Assembly (NCBI GenBank): GCA_913041175.1
Contig: CAJWGW010000004.1
Span: forward strand, 1-32,469
Direction of reading: 5' to 3'
Source of the DNA: an uncultured bacterium
Lineage (GTDB): Bacteria > Patescibacteriota > Minisyncoccia > Phycocordibacterales > UBA2163
Length of the DNA: 32,469 nt
Shown: piece after piece, positions 23,845 through 31,645 of the stretch
Layout of the letters: each line of letters starts with the position of its first letter
How positions within the stretch are numbered: the first letter of the stretch is position 1
Made by a program: the position numbers and the translations under genes
Notes under the pieces: generated by a model
What the model was told of the DNA's origin: nothing
The model's database searches: none
What the model saw: the letters and a program-made list of their open reading frames with translations, nothing else

Positions 23845-26040
23845 TTATTTCTTGTCTAATTTATGTGGGTTGTGGTTGAGACAACTCTTGTCTGAACATC
23901 TCTCTGGTATAGTTTTTGTGCCTTCCATCATTAAGGAGTTGCACATTGGGCATAGATTGCCCGTCGGCTTTGCTTTGATAGCGTGTTTGCAGTTAGGGTA
24001 ATTAGAACAACTATAAAAGAGTCCAAAGCGTCCGCGTCTTTCTGACATTTCGCCGTCTTTACATTTGTTACATTTAACTCCGGTTTTCATTCGCGCCTCT
24101 TCTTCAGGAGAAGTTTTTATGAACTTACATTTAGGGTAGTTATTGCAGGAAATAAATCTCCCAAATCTACCGTCGCGTTCTACGAGCCGTCCTCCGCCAG
24201 CTGGCGGACCACATTTAGGGCAATCTTCACCCGTTTCTTTTGGTCCCTCTAGTTCTTCTCCGTCAATTGTTCTCGCGCCAGAGCAGTCAGGGAACTTTGA
24301 ACAGCTCATAAACTTTCCGGTCTTAGAGAGTTTTATAACCATATCAGCTCCGCACTTTGGACACTTATGTTCTTTCGGTGCATCACCTAAATTAGTAATC
24401 TTTTCTATATCCTTTTTAGAATCTACATCTTTTGTAAATGGTGTATAAAAATCAGACAATGTCTTTACATATTCCCGCTCTCCACTTGCAATTTCATCAA
24501 GCTCATCTTCCATCTCTGCGGTAAAAGAATCGCTTATATATTTTTTGAAATTGTTTTCAAGGAATGTGCTTACTACATCTCCTGTATCGGTAGGGAAAAG
24601 GGTTTTTCCTTCTTTTGTCACATATCCGCGCTCATTGAGCGTTTTCATAATAGAAGCATATGTAGAAGGGCGTCCGATGCCTCTTTTTTCAAGCTCTTTT
24701 ATAAGACCGGCTTCTGTGTAGCGGAAAGGCGGCTGAGTTTGTCTTTCCTCAGAGTGCATCTCAATCAGTTTAAGAATCTCTCCAACATCAACTTTTGGAA
24801 GTTCTACATCCTCTCCTCGTGCGGTAGGGTCTGCCTTTAGCCATCCGTCAAATAATGTCCGTGAGCCATTTGTTGTAAAATTTGGTACGTTTTCAACTTT
24901 CACTATCATTTTCATTTTCAAAAGCTTCGCGTCTGTCATTTGGGATGCGACTGCTCTTTGCCATATGAGTTGATAGAGTTTCTTCTGCTCTTCTGTAGTG
25001 CCCGCTGAGTCCCTTGCTATATTTGATGGCCGTATCGCCTCGTGTGCTTCTTGGGCTGATTTGCTTTTTGTTTTAAATACACGAGGCTGGAAGTATTCTT
25101 TTCCATACTTGTCATTTACCAACTTTGATATCTGTGCGTGAGCGGACTTGCTCATAGTAGTACTATCTGTACGCATATAAGTGATATGTCCTGCTTCATA
25201 GAGCTTTTGCGCTACACCCATAGTTTTGGATGGCGCAAAACCGAGGCGCGTACTTGCTGTCTGTTGGAGAGTAGAAGTTATGAAAGGTGCTCTTGGCGTA
25301 CGCTTCATCTCACTTTCTTTAATATCTACTACATCCCATTTACCAGCTTTTCCGGAGTCCATTATCTTACTCATCTCTTTCTCATCTCTGGGCTCTTCAG
25401 AACAGGTAAGTAGAAATTGCGAATTACTTTTGTTTTTTACATCTGCAGTTATAACCCAGAAATCCTCTGGCTTGAACGCACGGATTTCTCGTTCGCGTTC
25501 CATTATTATGCGAAGCGCAGGGGACTGCACTCGCCCTGCAGAAAGTCCGTACCGCACCTTTTTCCAAATGAGCCCTGAAAGGTCATAACCAACAAGACGG
25601 TCTAATATCCTTCTTGCCTCTTGCGCTCTGCGTAGTTTGTCATCAATTTCTCTTGGATGTTCAATCGCTTCTTGCACTGCTTCTTTTGTTATTTCATTGA
25701 AGACGATTCTTTTAGGGTTTTTAAGGTCTAATACTTCTTTCAAATGCCAAGCTATAGCCTCACCCTCTCTATCAGGGTCTGTTGCGAGGAGCACTTCAGA
25801 GGCCTTTTTTGCTTTTGTCTTTATCTCAGAAATCACTTTTTCTTTACCTTTGGAGATTTCATAATGGGGGACAAACCCTGCTTCGATATCTATCGCCTTT
25901 TTGTTGCTCTTCGGTATATCACGAACATGCCCAACACTTGAAGTCACAGAAAAAGCTTCCGTCTGATTCGGAATATCATTTAAATATTTTGTTATTGTCT
26001 TCGCCTTCGCGGGCGACTCCACAATTAAAAGTTTCGTCAT
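23845..26040 (-). CDS. topA: DNA topoisomerase I
   Basis: This type IA topoisomerase relaxes negative supercoils. The 731-aa protein starts directly in the TOPRIM domain (LLIVESPAKAKT), followed by the acidic DPDREGEA. The catalytic tyrosine lies in ITYMRTDST. Four C-terminal zinc ribbons are present, each with CxxC-type pairs (CPKCGAD, CPKCGPP, CNKCKDG, CPMCNSL). The second ribbon is interrupted by five residues, PPAGG, from the 16-bp palindrome, inserted between CPKCG and GRLVERDGRFG. A TACTAA box ends 7 nt before the ATG. It lies between the Nudix gene and relA/spoT. Confidence 0.97.
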   Translation of the reverse strand: MTKLLIVESPAKAKTITKYLNDIPNQTEAFSVTSSVGHVRDIPKSNKKAIDIEAGFVPHYEISKGKEKVISEIKTKAKKASEVLLATDPDREGEAIAWHLKEVLDLKNPKRIVFNEITKEAVQEAIEHPREIDDKLRRAQEARRILDRLVGYDLSGLIWKKVRYGLSAGRVQSPALRIIMEREREIRAFKPEDFWVITADVKNKSNSQFLLTCSEEPRDEKEMSKIMDSGKAGKWDVVDIKESEMKRTPRAPFITSTLQQTASTRLGFAPSKTMGVAQKLYEAGHITYMRTDSTTMSKSAHAQISKLVNDKYGKEYFQPRVFKTKSKSAQEAHEAIRPSNIARDSAGTTEEQKKLYQLIWQRAVASQMTDAKLLKMKMIVKVENVPNFTTNGSRTLFDGWLKADPTARGEDVELPKVDVGEILKLIEMHSEERQTQPPFRYTEAGLIKELEKRGIGRPSTYASIMKTLNERGYVTKEGKTLFPTDTGDVVSTFLENNFKKYISDSFTAEMEDELDEIASGEREYVKTLSDFYTPFTKDVDSKKDIEKITNLGDAPKEHKCPKCGADMVIKLSKTGKFMSCSKFPDCSGARTIDGEELEGPKETGEDCPKCGPPAGGGRLVERDGRFGRFISCNNYPKCKFIKTSPEEEARMKTGVKCNKCKDGEMSERRGRFGLFYSCSNYPNCKHAIKAKPTGNLCPMCNSLMMEGTKTIPERCSDKSCLNHNPHKLDKK
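24193..24208. repeat. CCGCCAGC palindrome family, copy 4 (inside topA zinc ribbon)
   Basis: TCCGCCAGCTGGCGGA is a perfect palindrome, identical to the copy in relA/spoT and in the same reading frame. Here the flanking protein motif is highly conserved, so the five extra residues can be recognised as an insertion. Confidence 0.88.
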
Positions 26041-26064
26041 TAATGTATTAGTACACTAAGAAAT

Positions 26065-26580
26065 TTATTTAGTCAATTTTTCAAATGCTAACTTTACCGC
26101 TTCGATGTCATCAGGGAACATCGCTATTTTCTTACCGTCTTGTATTCCGTGCTCTCTGTCGGACTTTTTTAACTCTGTTATCTCTTCCACTTTCTCCTTT
26201 GGTAAGAGTTTCAAACCACCAGATGAGGGGTGAAGTTTTACTTTTTGTAAAAACTCATGAGGAAGAACTATTCCAAAATTCACATTAGATAGACTATCTT
26301 TTTCTATTCTGTTTAGCTCTATAAGCTCACCATATCTCCCCTCTATCTCTTGCGCGATTTCTTCCCCAAGTTCTTCCTTTGTTTCGCGTATCAGTGCTTC
26401 AAATTCTGACTCATCTTCCTCAATACTTCCATGAACGCTTATCTGCATTGCGCTTGTGTAAGTTTCAGGCGTTCTCTTTTCATAATTAAATTTGCCTCTT
26501 GTCTGAAGTATCGCAACAGCCCCGACAGGGTCGGGAATATTAGTAAGTATTATAAGGCCAATTGTTTTCTTGATTTTCAT
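26065..26580 (-). CDS. Nudix hydrolase
   Basis: This 171-aa protein carries a complete Nudix box, G-x5-E-x7-RE-x2-EE-x-G (GSIEEDE...RETKEELG, about residues 50-72), which binds metal and cleaves nucleoside diphosphates linked to another group. The frame opens 8 codons earlier at 26604, inside dprA. The ATG at 26580 gives a 4-nt gap after the dprA stop and is preferred. The C-terminal part contains a PDDIEAVK segment of unknown role. The substrate cannot be told from sequence. It is probably co-transcribed with dprA. Confidence 0.88.
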   Translation of the reverse strand: MKIKKTIGLIILTNIPDPVGAVAILQTRGKFNYEKRTPETYTSAMQISVHGSIEEDESEFEALIRETKEELGEEIAQEIEGRYGELIELNRIEKDSLSNVNFGIVLPHEFLQKVKLHPSSGGLKLLPKEKVEEITELKKSDREHGIQDGKKIAMFPDDIEAVKLAFEKLTK

Positions 26581-26584
26581 AATT

Positions 26585-27433
26585 TTATTTAATTCGCATC
26601 TCACCCATACTTTCTTTTATAATTCCTTTTATCTCCATTGCAGAAAGCGTAACGTTTGCTTTTTGGATTGGGAGGCCGAGCCGCGCGACGAGCTCGTCGC
26701 GCGAAACAGGGTTCTTCAAAATTTCGACGACCTTTTTCTCATCTGATGACAAATCTTCAAGCTTTAGCTTTTGCTGACCCACATCTGCCTTGAGCCCAAA
26801 CGCTTCCAAAATATCCTCACTACTTGTCACAGGAGTTGCGCCAAGACGCAAAAGCATATGCGGACCATATGAATTATCTGAAAAAATTGATGCAGGGACA
26901 GTCAAAACATCTCTATTATACTCCGTTGCAAATTTAGAAGTAATAAGCGTTCCAGATTTCTCTTCCGCTTCTATTATAAGAGTAGCATGCGACATTCCCG
27001 CCATAATTCTGTTTCTTTGTGGAAAGCTGTAAGATGTTGCGCGAAAATTCTCCTCAAACTCCGAGATAAGTGCGCCCCCTGCATCAAGTATCCTTTTTGC
27101 CAAGTTTTTGTGAGTACTCGGATAAAGCACATCATCCCCAAGTCCCGAGCCGGGAACTGCAATCGTAGTAAGCCCTGCATCAAGCGCCGCTTCGTGTGCT
27201 ATACCATCAATGCCAAGTGCAAGTCCTGACACTATCACCACATCATACCCCCTCAAGCCCTCAATCAGTGTTTTGCAGGCTTCTTTTCCATAGGGAGAAT
27301 ATTTGCGTGAGCCAACGACACATAAGAATTTCATATCATCCTCTGGGAGCTTACCCTTCACATGAAGCTTTTTCGGCGGGTCGTTGATTTCTTGGAGTAA
27401 CTGCGGAAATTGCTCTTTAGTTAAGATGTCCAT
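26585..27433 (-). CDS. dprA: DNA-processing protein DprA
   Basis: DprA binds incoming single-stranded DNA during natural transformation and loads RecA. The 282-aa protein has the Rossmann-like core (VVGSRKYSPYG; SGLALGIDGIAHEAAL; AVPGSGLGDDVLYPSTH; QRNRIMAG; KSGTLITSKFA). A short C-terminal winged-helix region follows. The N-terminal SAM-like extension of longer DprA proteins is absent. A perfect 22-bp palindrome lies at the start of the winged-helix coding part. The gene is divergent from serS, with 35 bp between the start codons. A TGATAGAAT box ends 6 nt before its ATG. Confidence 0.94.
   Translation of the reverse strand: MDILTKEQFPQLLQEINDPPKKLHVKGKLPEDDMKFLCVVGSRKYSPYGKEACKTLIEGLRGYDVVIVSGLALGIDGIAHEAALDAGLTTIAVPGSGLGDDVLYPSTHKNLAKRILDAGGALISEFEENFRATSYSFPQRNRIMAGMSHATLIIEAEEKSGTLITSKFATEYNRDVLTVPASIFSDNSYGPHMLLRLGATPVTSSEDILEAFGLKADVGQQKLKLEDLSSDEKKVVEILKNPVSRDELVARLGLPIQKANVTLSAMEIKGIIKESMGEMRIK
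26682..26703. repeat. Perfect 22-bp GC-rich palindrome inside dprA
   Basis: CGCGCGACGAG (26682-26692) is followed directly by CTCGTCGCGCG (26693-26703). It codes for ordinary residues (SRDELVAR) of the winged-helix domain and does not extend the protein. Confidence 0.7.
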
Positions 27434-27461
27434 TTGTCTATTCTATCACTTTTGATACTAT
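27434..27461. promoter_or_regulatory. Overlapping divergent promoters of dprA (-) and serS (+)
   Basis: serS: TTGTCT (27434-27439), a 16-nt spacer, a TGA extension and TACTAT (27456-27461), ending 7 nt before its ATG. dprA, on the minus strand: a TGA extension (27448-27446) and TAGAAT (27445-27440), ending 6 nt before its ATG. The serS -35 covers the predicted dprA start site. Confidence 0.6.
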
Positions 27462-27468
27462 ATAAGGA

Positions 27469-28731
27469 ATGTTAGACATTAAATTCATCCGAGAAAACAA
27501 GGACTTAGTAAAATCTGCCGCCAAGAAAAAGCATATAGAGATTGACATTGACCGGCTCATTGAAGTTGATGACGAAAGAAGAAAAAAAATCGCTGTATAT
27601 GAAGAAAAAAAGGCAGAGCAAAACAAAGTCTCTGACGAGATAGCGCAAATTACCGATTCAAAAGAGCGCGAACACCAAATAAGCAAAATGAAGATGCTCA
27701 AAGAGGCACTTGCCACATATGAAGCGGAGCTGAAGGATACGATGAAAGAGTGGCAACACCTTATGGTGCGTGTGCCGAACATCCCTGATATGTCAGTACC
27801 TGAAGGGGAAACTGAAGCAGACAATAAGGAACTGCGAACTTGGGGAGACAAGCCGGAATTTTCATTTGAGCCGAAAAGTCATATGAAGTTGATGGGGAAC
27901 TTGAATATGGTTGATTTTGAACGAGGTACTAAGATTGCAGGTTTCCGAGGACATGTACTAAAAGGCGATGCAGTAAGTTTACAGTTTGCACTATTTCAGT
28001 TTGTACAAGATCAATTTAAGGAAAAAGGCTTTACTTCGACTATTATTCCGTCACTTTTGAACAAAGAACCCTTTATAGGTACTGGCTTTCTTCCGCAGAG
28101 CGTTGAGGATTTATATAAGACACAAGACGACACTTATCTTGCAGGCACCGGCGAGGTAGGGATGATGGGTTATTATATGGACGAAGTATTAGACAAAAAA
28201 GATTTGCCGATTAAGTTTCTCGCATTCTCTCCATGTTTCAGACGCGAAGCCGGAAGCCACGGCAAAGACACGAAAGGTCTTATGCGCGTGCATGAATTTT
28301 ATAAATTAGAACAAGTTATAATCTGTGAAGCATCTCACGAAGAGTCAGTAAAGATTCACGAAGAAATTACAGAAAATTCAGAAAAGATTATGCAAGCGCT
28401 TAAAATCCCGTATCGTGTGGTTGTAAACTCTGGTGGAGACTTAGGACTCGGACAAGTAAAGAAATACGATATTGAAGGTTGGGTTCCGTCGGAGAAGAAG
28501 TATCGCGAGACACATTCATCTTCATACTTCCACGATTTCCAGACACGCCGACTAAATATTAAATACAAAGACGAAGAAGGTAAATCAAAATTTGCACATT
28601 CTCTAAACAACACAGCTATTGCGACTCCGCGCATCCTCATCGCACTCATTGAGAACAATCAAAATGAAGACGGTTCTATAAATATCCCTGAAGTACTCCA
28701 GAAATACATGGGCAAGGATAAAATAGTTTAA
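27469..28731 (+). CDS. serS: Seryl-tRNA synthetase
   Basis: This class II synthetase charges tRNA-Ser; length is 420 aa, normal. The N-terminal coiled-coil arm that binds the long variable arm of tRNA-Ser spans about residues 25-105 (Lys/Glu-rich). The catalytic core has motif 2 (FRREAGSHGKDTKGLMRVHEF) and motif 3 (NNTAIATPRILIALIENNQ). The ATG at 27469 begins the conserved MLDIKFIREN. An AAGGA directly abuts the ATG, too close to act as a Shine-Dalgarno. The ftsQ-like gene follows 13 nt downstream. Confidence 0.97.
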   Translation: MLDIKFIRENKDLVKSAAKKKHIEIDIDRLIEVDDERRKKIAVYEEKKAEQNKVSDEIAQITDSKEREHQISKMKMLKEALATYEAELKDTMKEWQHLMVRVPNIPDMSVPEGETEADNKELRTWGDKPEFSFEPKSHMKLMGNLNMVDFERGTKIAGFRGHVLKGDAVSLQFALFQFVQDQFKEKGFTSTIIPSLLNKEPFIGTGFLPQSVEDLYKTQDDTYLAGTGEVGMMGYYMDEVLDKKDLPIKFLAFSPCFRREAGSHGKDTKGLMRVHEFYKLEQVIICEASHEESVKIHEEITENSEKIMQALKIPYRVVVNSGGDLGLGQVKKYDIEGWVPSEKKYRETHSSSYFHDFQTRRLNIKYKDEEGKSKFAHSLNNTAIATPRILIALIENNQNEDGSINIPEVLQKYMGKDKIV

Positions 28732-28744
28732 GTATGAGTATAAA

Positions 28745-29566
28745 ATGATGATAAGGCGAAAACATCATAGACCGTCCAAACTTACACAAAAAAGAAGGAA
28801 GGTGTTTCTTTTTAAAATCGGTGGAGGAGTTTTTAGTATCATAGCTTTATTTGTGGGACTGGTGTATGTATCCCAATTTGAAGAATTTAACATTAGCGAT
28901 ATCTCTGTAGACGGAAACTCTACAATTGCAGAGAAATCAATAAAAGGGATTGTGGAAGAGAAAATCTCGGGGAAGTTTTTGTTTCTGTTTCCAAAGTCAA
29001 ACATATTGCTTTATCCGAGGACGGACATTGAGGCGACACTTCTTGAGGCTTATAAAGGTATAAAAGAGATAAATATAGCTTTTGAAGATTTGCAGTCTAT
29101 CTCTGTAACAATGGATGAAAGAAAACCGTTTGCACTTTGGTGTGATAAGGAGGTTATAGATGAGGAGAGCTGTTACTTCTTAGATGAAGATGGGTTTATC
29201 TTTACAAAAGCACCGAGCTTCTCGGGGAATGTGTATTTTAGATATTTCAGCATCTTGTCTTCAGATGAGCATGTTGGGCAACAGTTTATGGAAAAAACAG
29301 AGTTTCAGGAGATGACATTCTTCCTCTTATCTTTATCTGATATTGGGTTGACTCCGGTTGCGCTTGATGAAGTGGACGATGCTGACTATGAAATGCATTT
29401 AGAGGAGGGAGGGAAGATTTTCTTCGGGCAGAAACAAAATTTGTCTTTCGTGTTTGATAGTATTCAGTCCGTGTTTGACTCGGATGAGTTTAACGAAGAA
29501 GACCTCTTTAATCTTGACTACGCTGACTTCCGCTTTGGCAATAAAGTGTATTTCAAATTTAAATAA
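28745..29566 (+). CDS. ftsQ: FtsQ/DivIB-like cell-division membrane protein
   Basis: The 273-aa protein has a basic cytoplasmic N-terminus (RRKHHRPSKLTQKRRK), one transmembrane helix (about residues 24-44) and an extracytoplasmic POTRA-like start (FNISDISVDGNSTIAEKSI). A second domain follows, with the FtsQ-like pattern ERKPFALWC ... CYFLDEDGFIF. FtsQ recruits the FtsBL septal complex. The call rests on topology and these short patterns; overall similarity is weak, as is usual for FtsQ. The usual neighbours (ftsA, ftsZ, mur genes) are absent. Two ATGs are adjacent (28745, 28748), so the exact start is uncertain. Confidence 0.72.
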   Translation: MMIRRKHHRPSKLTQKRRKVFLFKIGGGVFSIIALFVGLVYVSQFEEFNISDISVDGNSTIAEKSIKGIVEEKISGKFLFLFPKSNILLYPRTDIEATLLEAYKGIKEINIAFEDLQSISVTMDERKPFALWCDKEVIDEESCYFLDEDGFIFTKAPSFSGNVYFRYFSILSSDEHVGQQFMEKTEFQEMTFFLLSLSDIGLTPVALDEVDDADYEMHLEEGGKIFFGQKQNLSFVFDSIQSVFDSDEFNEEDLFNLDYADFRFGNKVYFKFK

Positions 29567-29589
29567 GGTATACTTCGCGACATAAAAAT

Positions 29590-30540
29590 ATGTCAAAGAA
29601 TTTCTGGCAAAAACTTAATAAGCCGATATTTCTCTTAGCGCCGATGGCGGATGTCACGGATGCGCCTTTCAGGCGCATCATCGCAAAGTACGGAAAGCCA
29701 GATGTAATGTACACGGAGTTTGTCTCTGCTGACGGGCTTTTCTTAGGTGGCAAGGATGCGCTTATTAAAGACTTGGCTTTTACTAATGAAGAGCGACCGA
29801 TAGTTGCGCAGTTTTTCACTTCAAAACCGGAGCTTATGAAAAAGGCTGCCGAGCTCGCTCGCGAGCTCGGCTTTGACGGCATTGATATTAATATGGGATG
29901 CCCTGACAGAAGTATTGAGAAGCAAGGAGCGGGAGCGAACTTAATGAAGAACCCTGAATTAGCTAGCGAGTTAATAAACTCTGCAAAAGAAGGCGCGGGC
30001 GAGCTTCCAGTGTCAGTAAAAACAAGGGTTGGTTACAGTAAATATGAACTCGATAAGTGGTTGCCGACACTTCTCTCCGCCAAGCCCTCTGCAATAATAA
30101 TCCACGCGCGCACGCGCAAACAACTTTCCAAAGTTTCTGCGGACTGGAGCTTTGTAAAGAAAGCAGTAGAGATTCGCGACAAAGTAAATCCAAACGTTCT
30201 AATCATCGGTAATGGCGACGTCACTGATATCAAAGATGCAAGGGAGAAGGCAAGTGAGACGGGCGCAGACGGAGTGATGCTTGGGCGGGCGATATTTGGT
30301 AATCCGTGGCTTTTTGATGAGAACAAGGACTCTGTAAGTAAAGAAATGAAACTGAAAGTATTAGTAGAGCATACGAAACTATTTGAAGAGATAGCCCCAC
30401 ATAAGAACTTCTTAATTATGAAGAAGCATTATAAAGCATATGTGAACGGCTGGGATGGCGCTAAAGAACTCCGCATCAAACTGATGCAAGCGGGGAGCGC
30501 GAGTGAAGTAGAGAAAATCATTAAAATAGCAAATTTGTGA
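29590..30540 (+). CDS. dusB: tRNA-dihydrouridine synthase (Dus family)
   Basis: This FMN enzyme reduces uridines in the tRNA D-loop. The 316-aa protein has the TIM-barrel pattern APMADVTDAPFR, TEFVSADGL, INMGCPD (catalytic cysteine region) and GAGANLMKNPEL. The C-terminal FMN-phosphate site is NGDVTD...GVMLGRAIFGNPW. The family assignment is secure; the DusB subtype is a guess. A TATACT box 15 nt upstream of the ATG is a possible -10. Two GC-rich perfect hairpins lie in the gene. The TGA stop also forms the extended part of the dnaX -10 box. Confidence 0.93.
   Translation: MSKNFWQKLNKPIFLLAPMADVTDAPFRRIIAKYGKPDVMYTEFVSADGLFLGGKDALIKDLAFTNEERPIVAQFFTSKPELMKKAAELARELGFDGIDINMGCPDRSIEKQGAGANLMKNPELASELINSAKEGAGELPVSVKTRVGYSKYELDKWLPTLLSAKPSAIIIHARTRKQLSKVSADWSFVKKAVEIRDKVNPNVLIIGNGDVTDIKDAREKASETGADGVMLGRAIFGNPWLFDENKDSVSKEMKLKVLVEHTKLFEEIAPHKNFLIMKKHYKAYVNGWDGAKELRIKLMQAGSASEVEKIIKIANL
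29659..29679. repeat. GC-rich hairpin inside dusB (first)
   Basis: GATGCGCC (29659-29666) and GGCGCATC (29672-29679) pair around TTTCA, within the conserved DAPFRRI coding segment. Confidence 0.5.
29848..29871. repeat. GC-rich hairpin inside dusB (second)
   Basis: GCCGAGCTCG (29848-29857) and CGAGCTCGGC (29862-29871) form a perfect 10-bp inverted repeat around CTCG, coding for AELARELG. Confidence 0.65.
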
Positions 30541-30546
30541 TATAAT
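30538..30546 (+). promoter_or_regulatory. Extended -10 of dnaX formed by the dusB stop codon
   Basis: TGA (30538-30540, the dusB stop) is followed directly by a consensus TATAAT (30541-30546). The dnaX ATG is 6 nt further, so transcription would start at the A of the start codon. No convincing -35 is seen. Confidence 0.6.
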
Positions 30547-30552
30547 CCCTGC

Positions 30553-31599
30553 ATGTCGGAGGTACTCTATAGAAAATATCGCCCACAAGGGTTCAAAGAT
30601 GTGCTTGGGCAAGAGCATATTGTAGACGCCTTATCTGGTGCACTAAAACAGGGGAACATCGCGCACGCTTATCTTTTTTCTGGTTCAAGGGGGACTGGCA
30701 AAACGAGTATTGCAAGGATTTTAGCAAAGGAAGTGAAAACTTCTCTAAACGACTTGCATGAGATAGACGCTGCTTCAAACAGAGGGATTGACGACATTCG
30801 CGAGCTAAGAGAGGCGGTGACAGTACTTCCGTTTGAGTCACCTTATAAAGTGTACATTATAGATGAGGTGCATATGCTTACGAAAGAAGCGTTTAACGCT
30901 CTCCTTAAGACTCTTGAGGAGCCACCGAAGCATGTGATATTTGTACTTGCGACCACAGAGATTGATAAACTGCCGGAGACGATAATTTCAAGGTGTCAGA
31001 ACTTTACATTCAAGAAGCCCTCACAGAAGATTTTGAAAATTGCAGTAGAAGCGACTGCAAAGGCGGAGGGCTTTACGCTTGAGCCCTCCGCCGCAGACTT
31101 GATAGCAATCTTAGGTGACGGTTCGTTTCGTGATGCGCAGGGGATACTGCAAAAGGTTATTTACTCCTCGCCAGATAAGAAAGTTAGTATTTCTGAAGTG
31201 GAGAAGATCGCTGGCGCGCCCAAAGGCGCGCTCGTCAACAACATCGTTTCTGCAATACAAGATGGGGAACTTGAAAAAGGTTTGAGTGCTGTGAGCAGTG
31301 CAGTAGAGGGGAACATTGATATGAAAGTGTTTTTGAAAATGATTTTGCACAAAGTACGTTCTGTACTTCTGCTTAAATATGCAAAAGAAATGGAAAGTGT
31401 TATAAAAGAGCAATTCGGGAAAGAGGACTTTGAATTCTTAAAAAAGTTAAGTGGACAAACGAAGTCCACAATAAACTCAAATACACTAAACGAGCTTTTG
31501 GTTGCGTATGATGCAACAGGGCGGTCGTACATTCCACAACTTCCGCTAGAGCTTGCTCTTATCAAAATCTTGAGGAATAATGAGAATCAATCCTCCTAA
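30553..31599 (+). CDS. dnaX: DNA polymerase III subunit gamma-like (DnaX), no zinc module
   Basis: DnaX is the AAA+ motor of the clamp loader. The 348-aa protein has Walker A GSRGTGKTS, HEIDAASNRGIDDIR, Walker B IIDEVHML, sensor LATTEIDKLP and the SRC arginine finger, then lid and collar helices. The four-cysteine zinc module that normally lies between RILAK and the HEIDAAS block is absent; only about 11 residues link them. The C-terminal tau extension is also missing, so this is a gamma-length product. Two GC-rich hairpins lie in the gene. tRNA-Gln follows 46 nt downstream. Confidence 0.94.
   Translation: MSEVLYRKYRPQGFKDVLGQEHIVDALSGALKQGNIAHAYLFSGSRGTGKTSIARILAKEVKTSLNDLHEIDAASNRGIDDIRELREAVTVLPFESPYKVYIIDEVHMLTKEAFNALLKTLEEPPKHVIFVLATTEIDKLPETIISRCQNFTFKKPSQKILKIAVEATAKAEGFTLEPSAADLIAILGDGSFRDAQGILQKVIYSSPDKKVSISEVEKIAGAPKGALVNNIVSAIQDGELEKGLSAVSSAVEGNIDMKVFLKMILHKVRSVLLLKYAKEMESVIKEQFGKEDFEFLKKLSGQTKSTINSNTLNELLVAYDATGRSYIPQLPLELALIKILRNNENQSS
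31062..31092. repeat. GC-rich hairpin inside dnaX (first)
   Basis: GGCGGAGGGC (31062-31071) and GCCCTCCGCC (31083-31092) pair perfectly over 10 bp with an 11-nt loop. Confidence 0.6.
31214..31231. repeat. GC-rich hairpin inside dnaX (second)
   Basis: GCGCGCC (31214-31220) and GGCGCGC (31225-31231) pair around CAAA, coding for GAPKGAL. Confidence 0.5.
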
Positions 31600-31645
31600 A
31601 TTTTACTTTGCGAAGCAAAACTTAAGAGGGCAAGATAAATAATAT

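Noticed and set aside
31600-31645. Terminator after dnaX
   Set aside because: TTTGC-GAA-GCAAA forms only a short stem and no T-run follows; tRNA-Gln may be co-transcribed.
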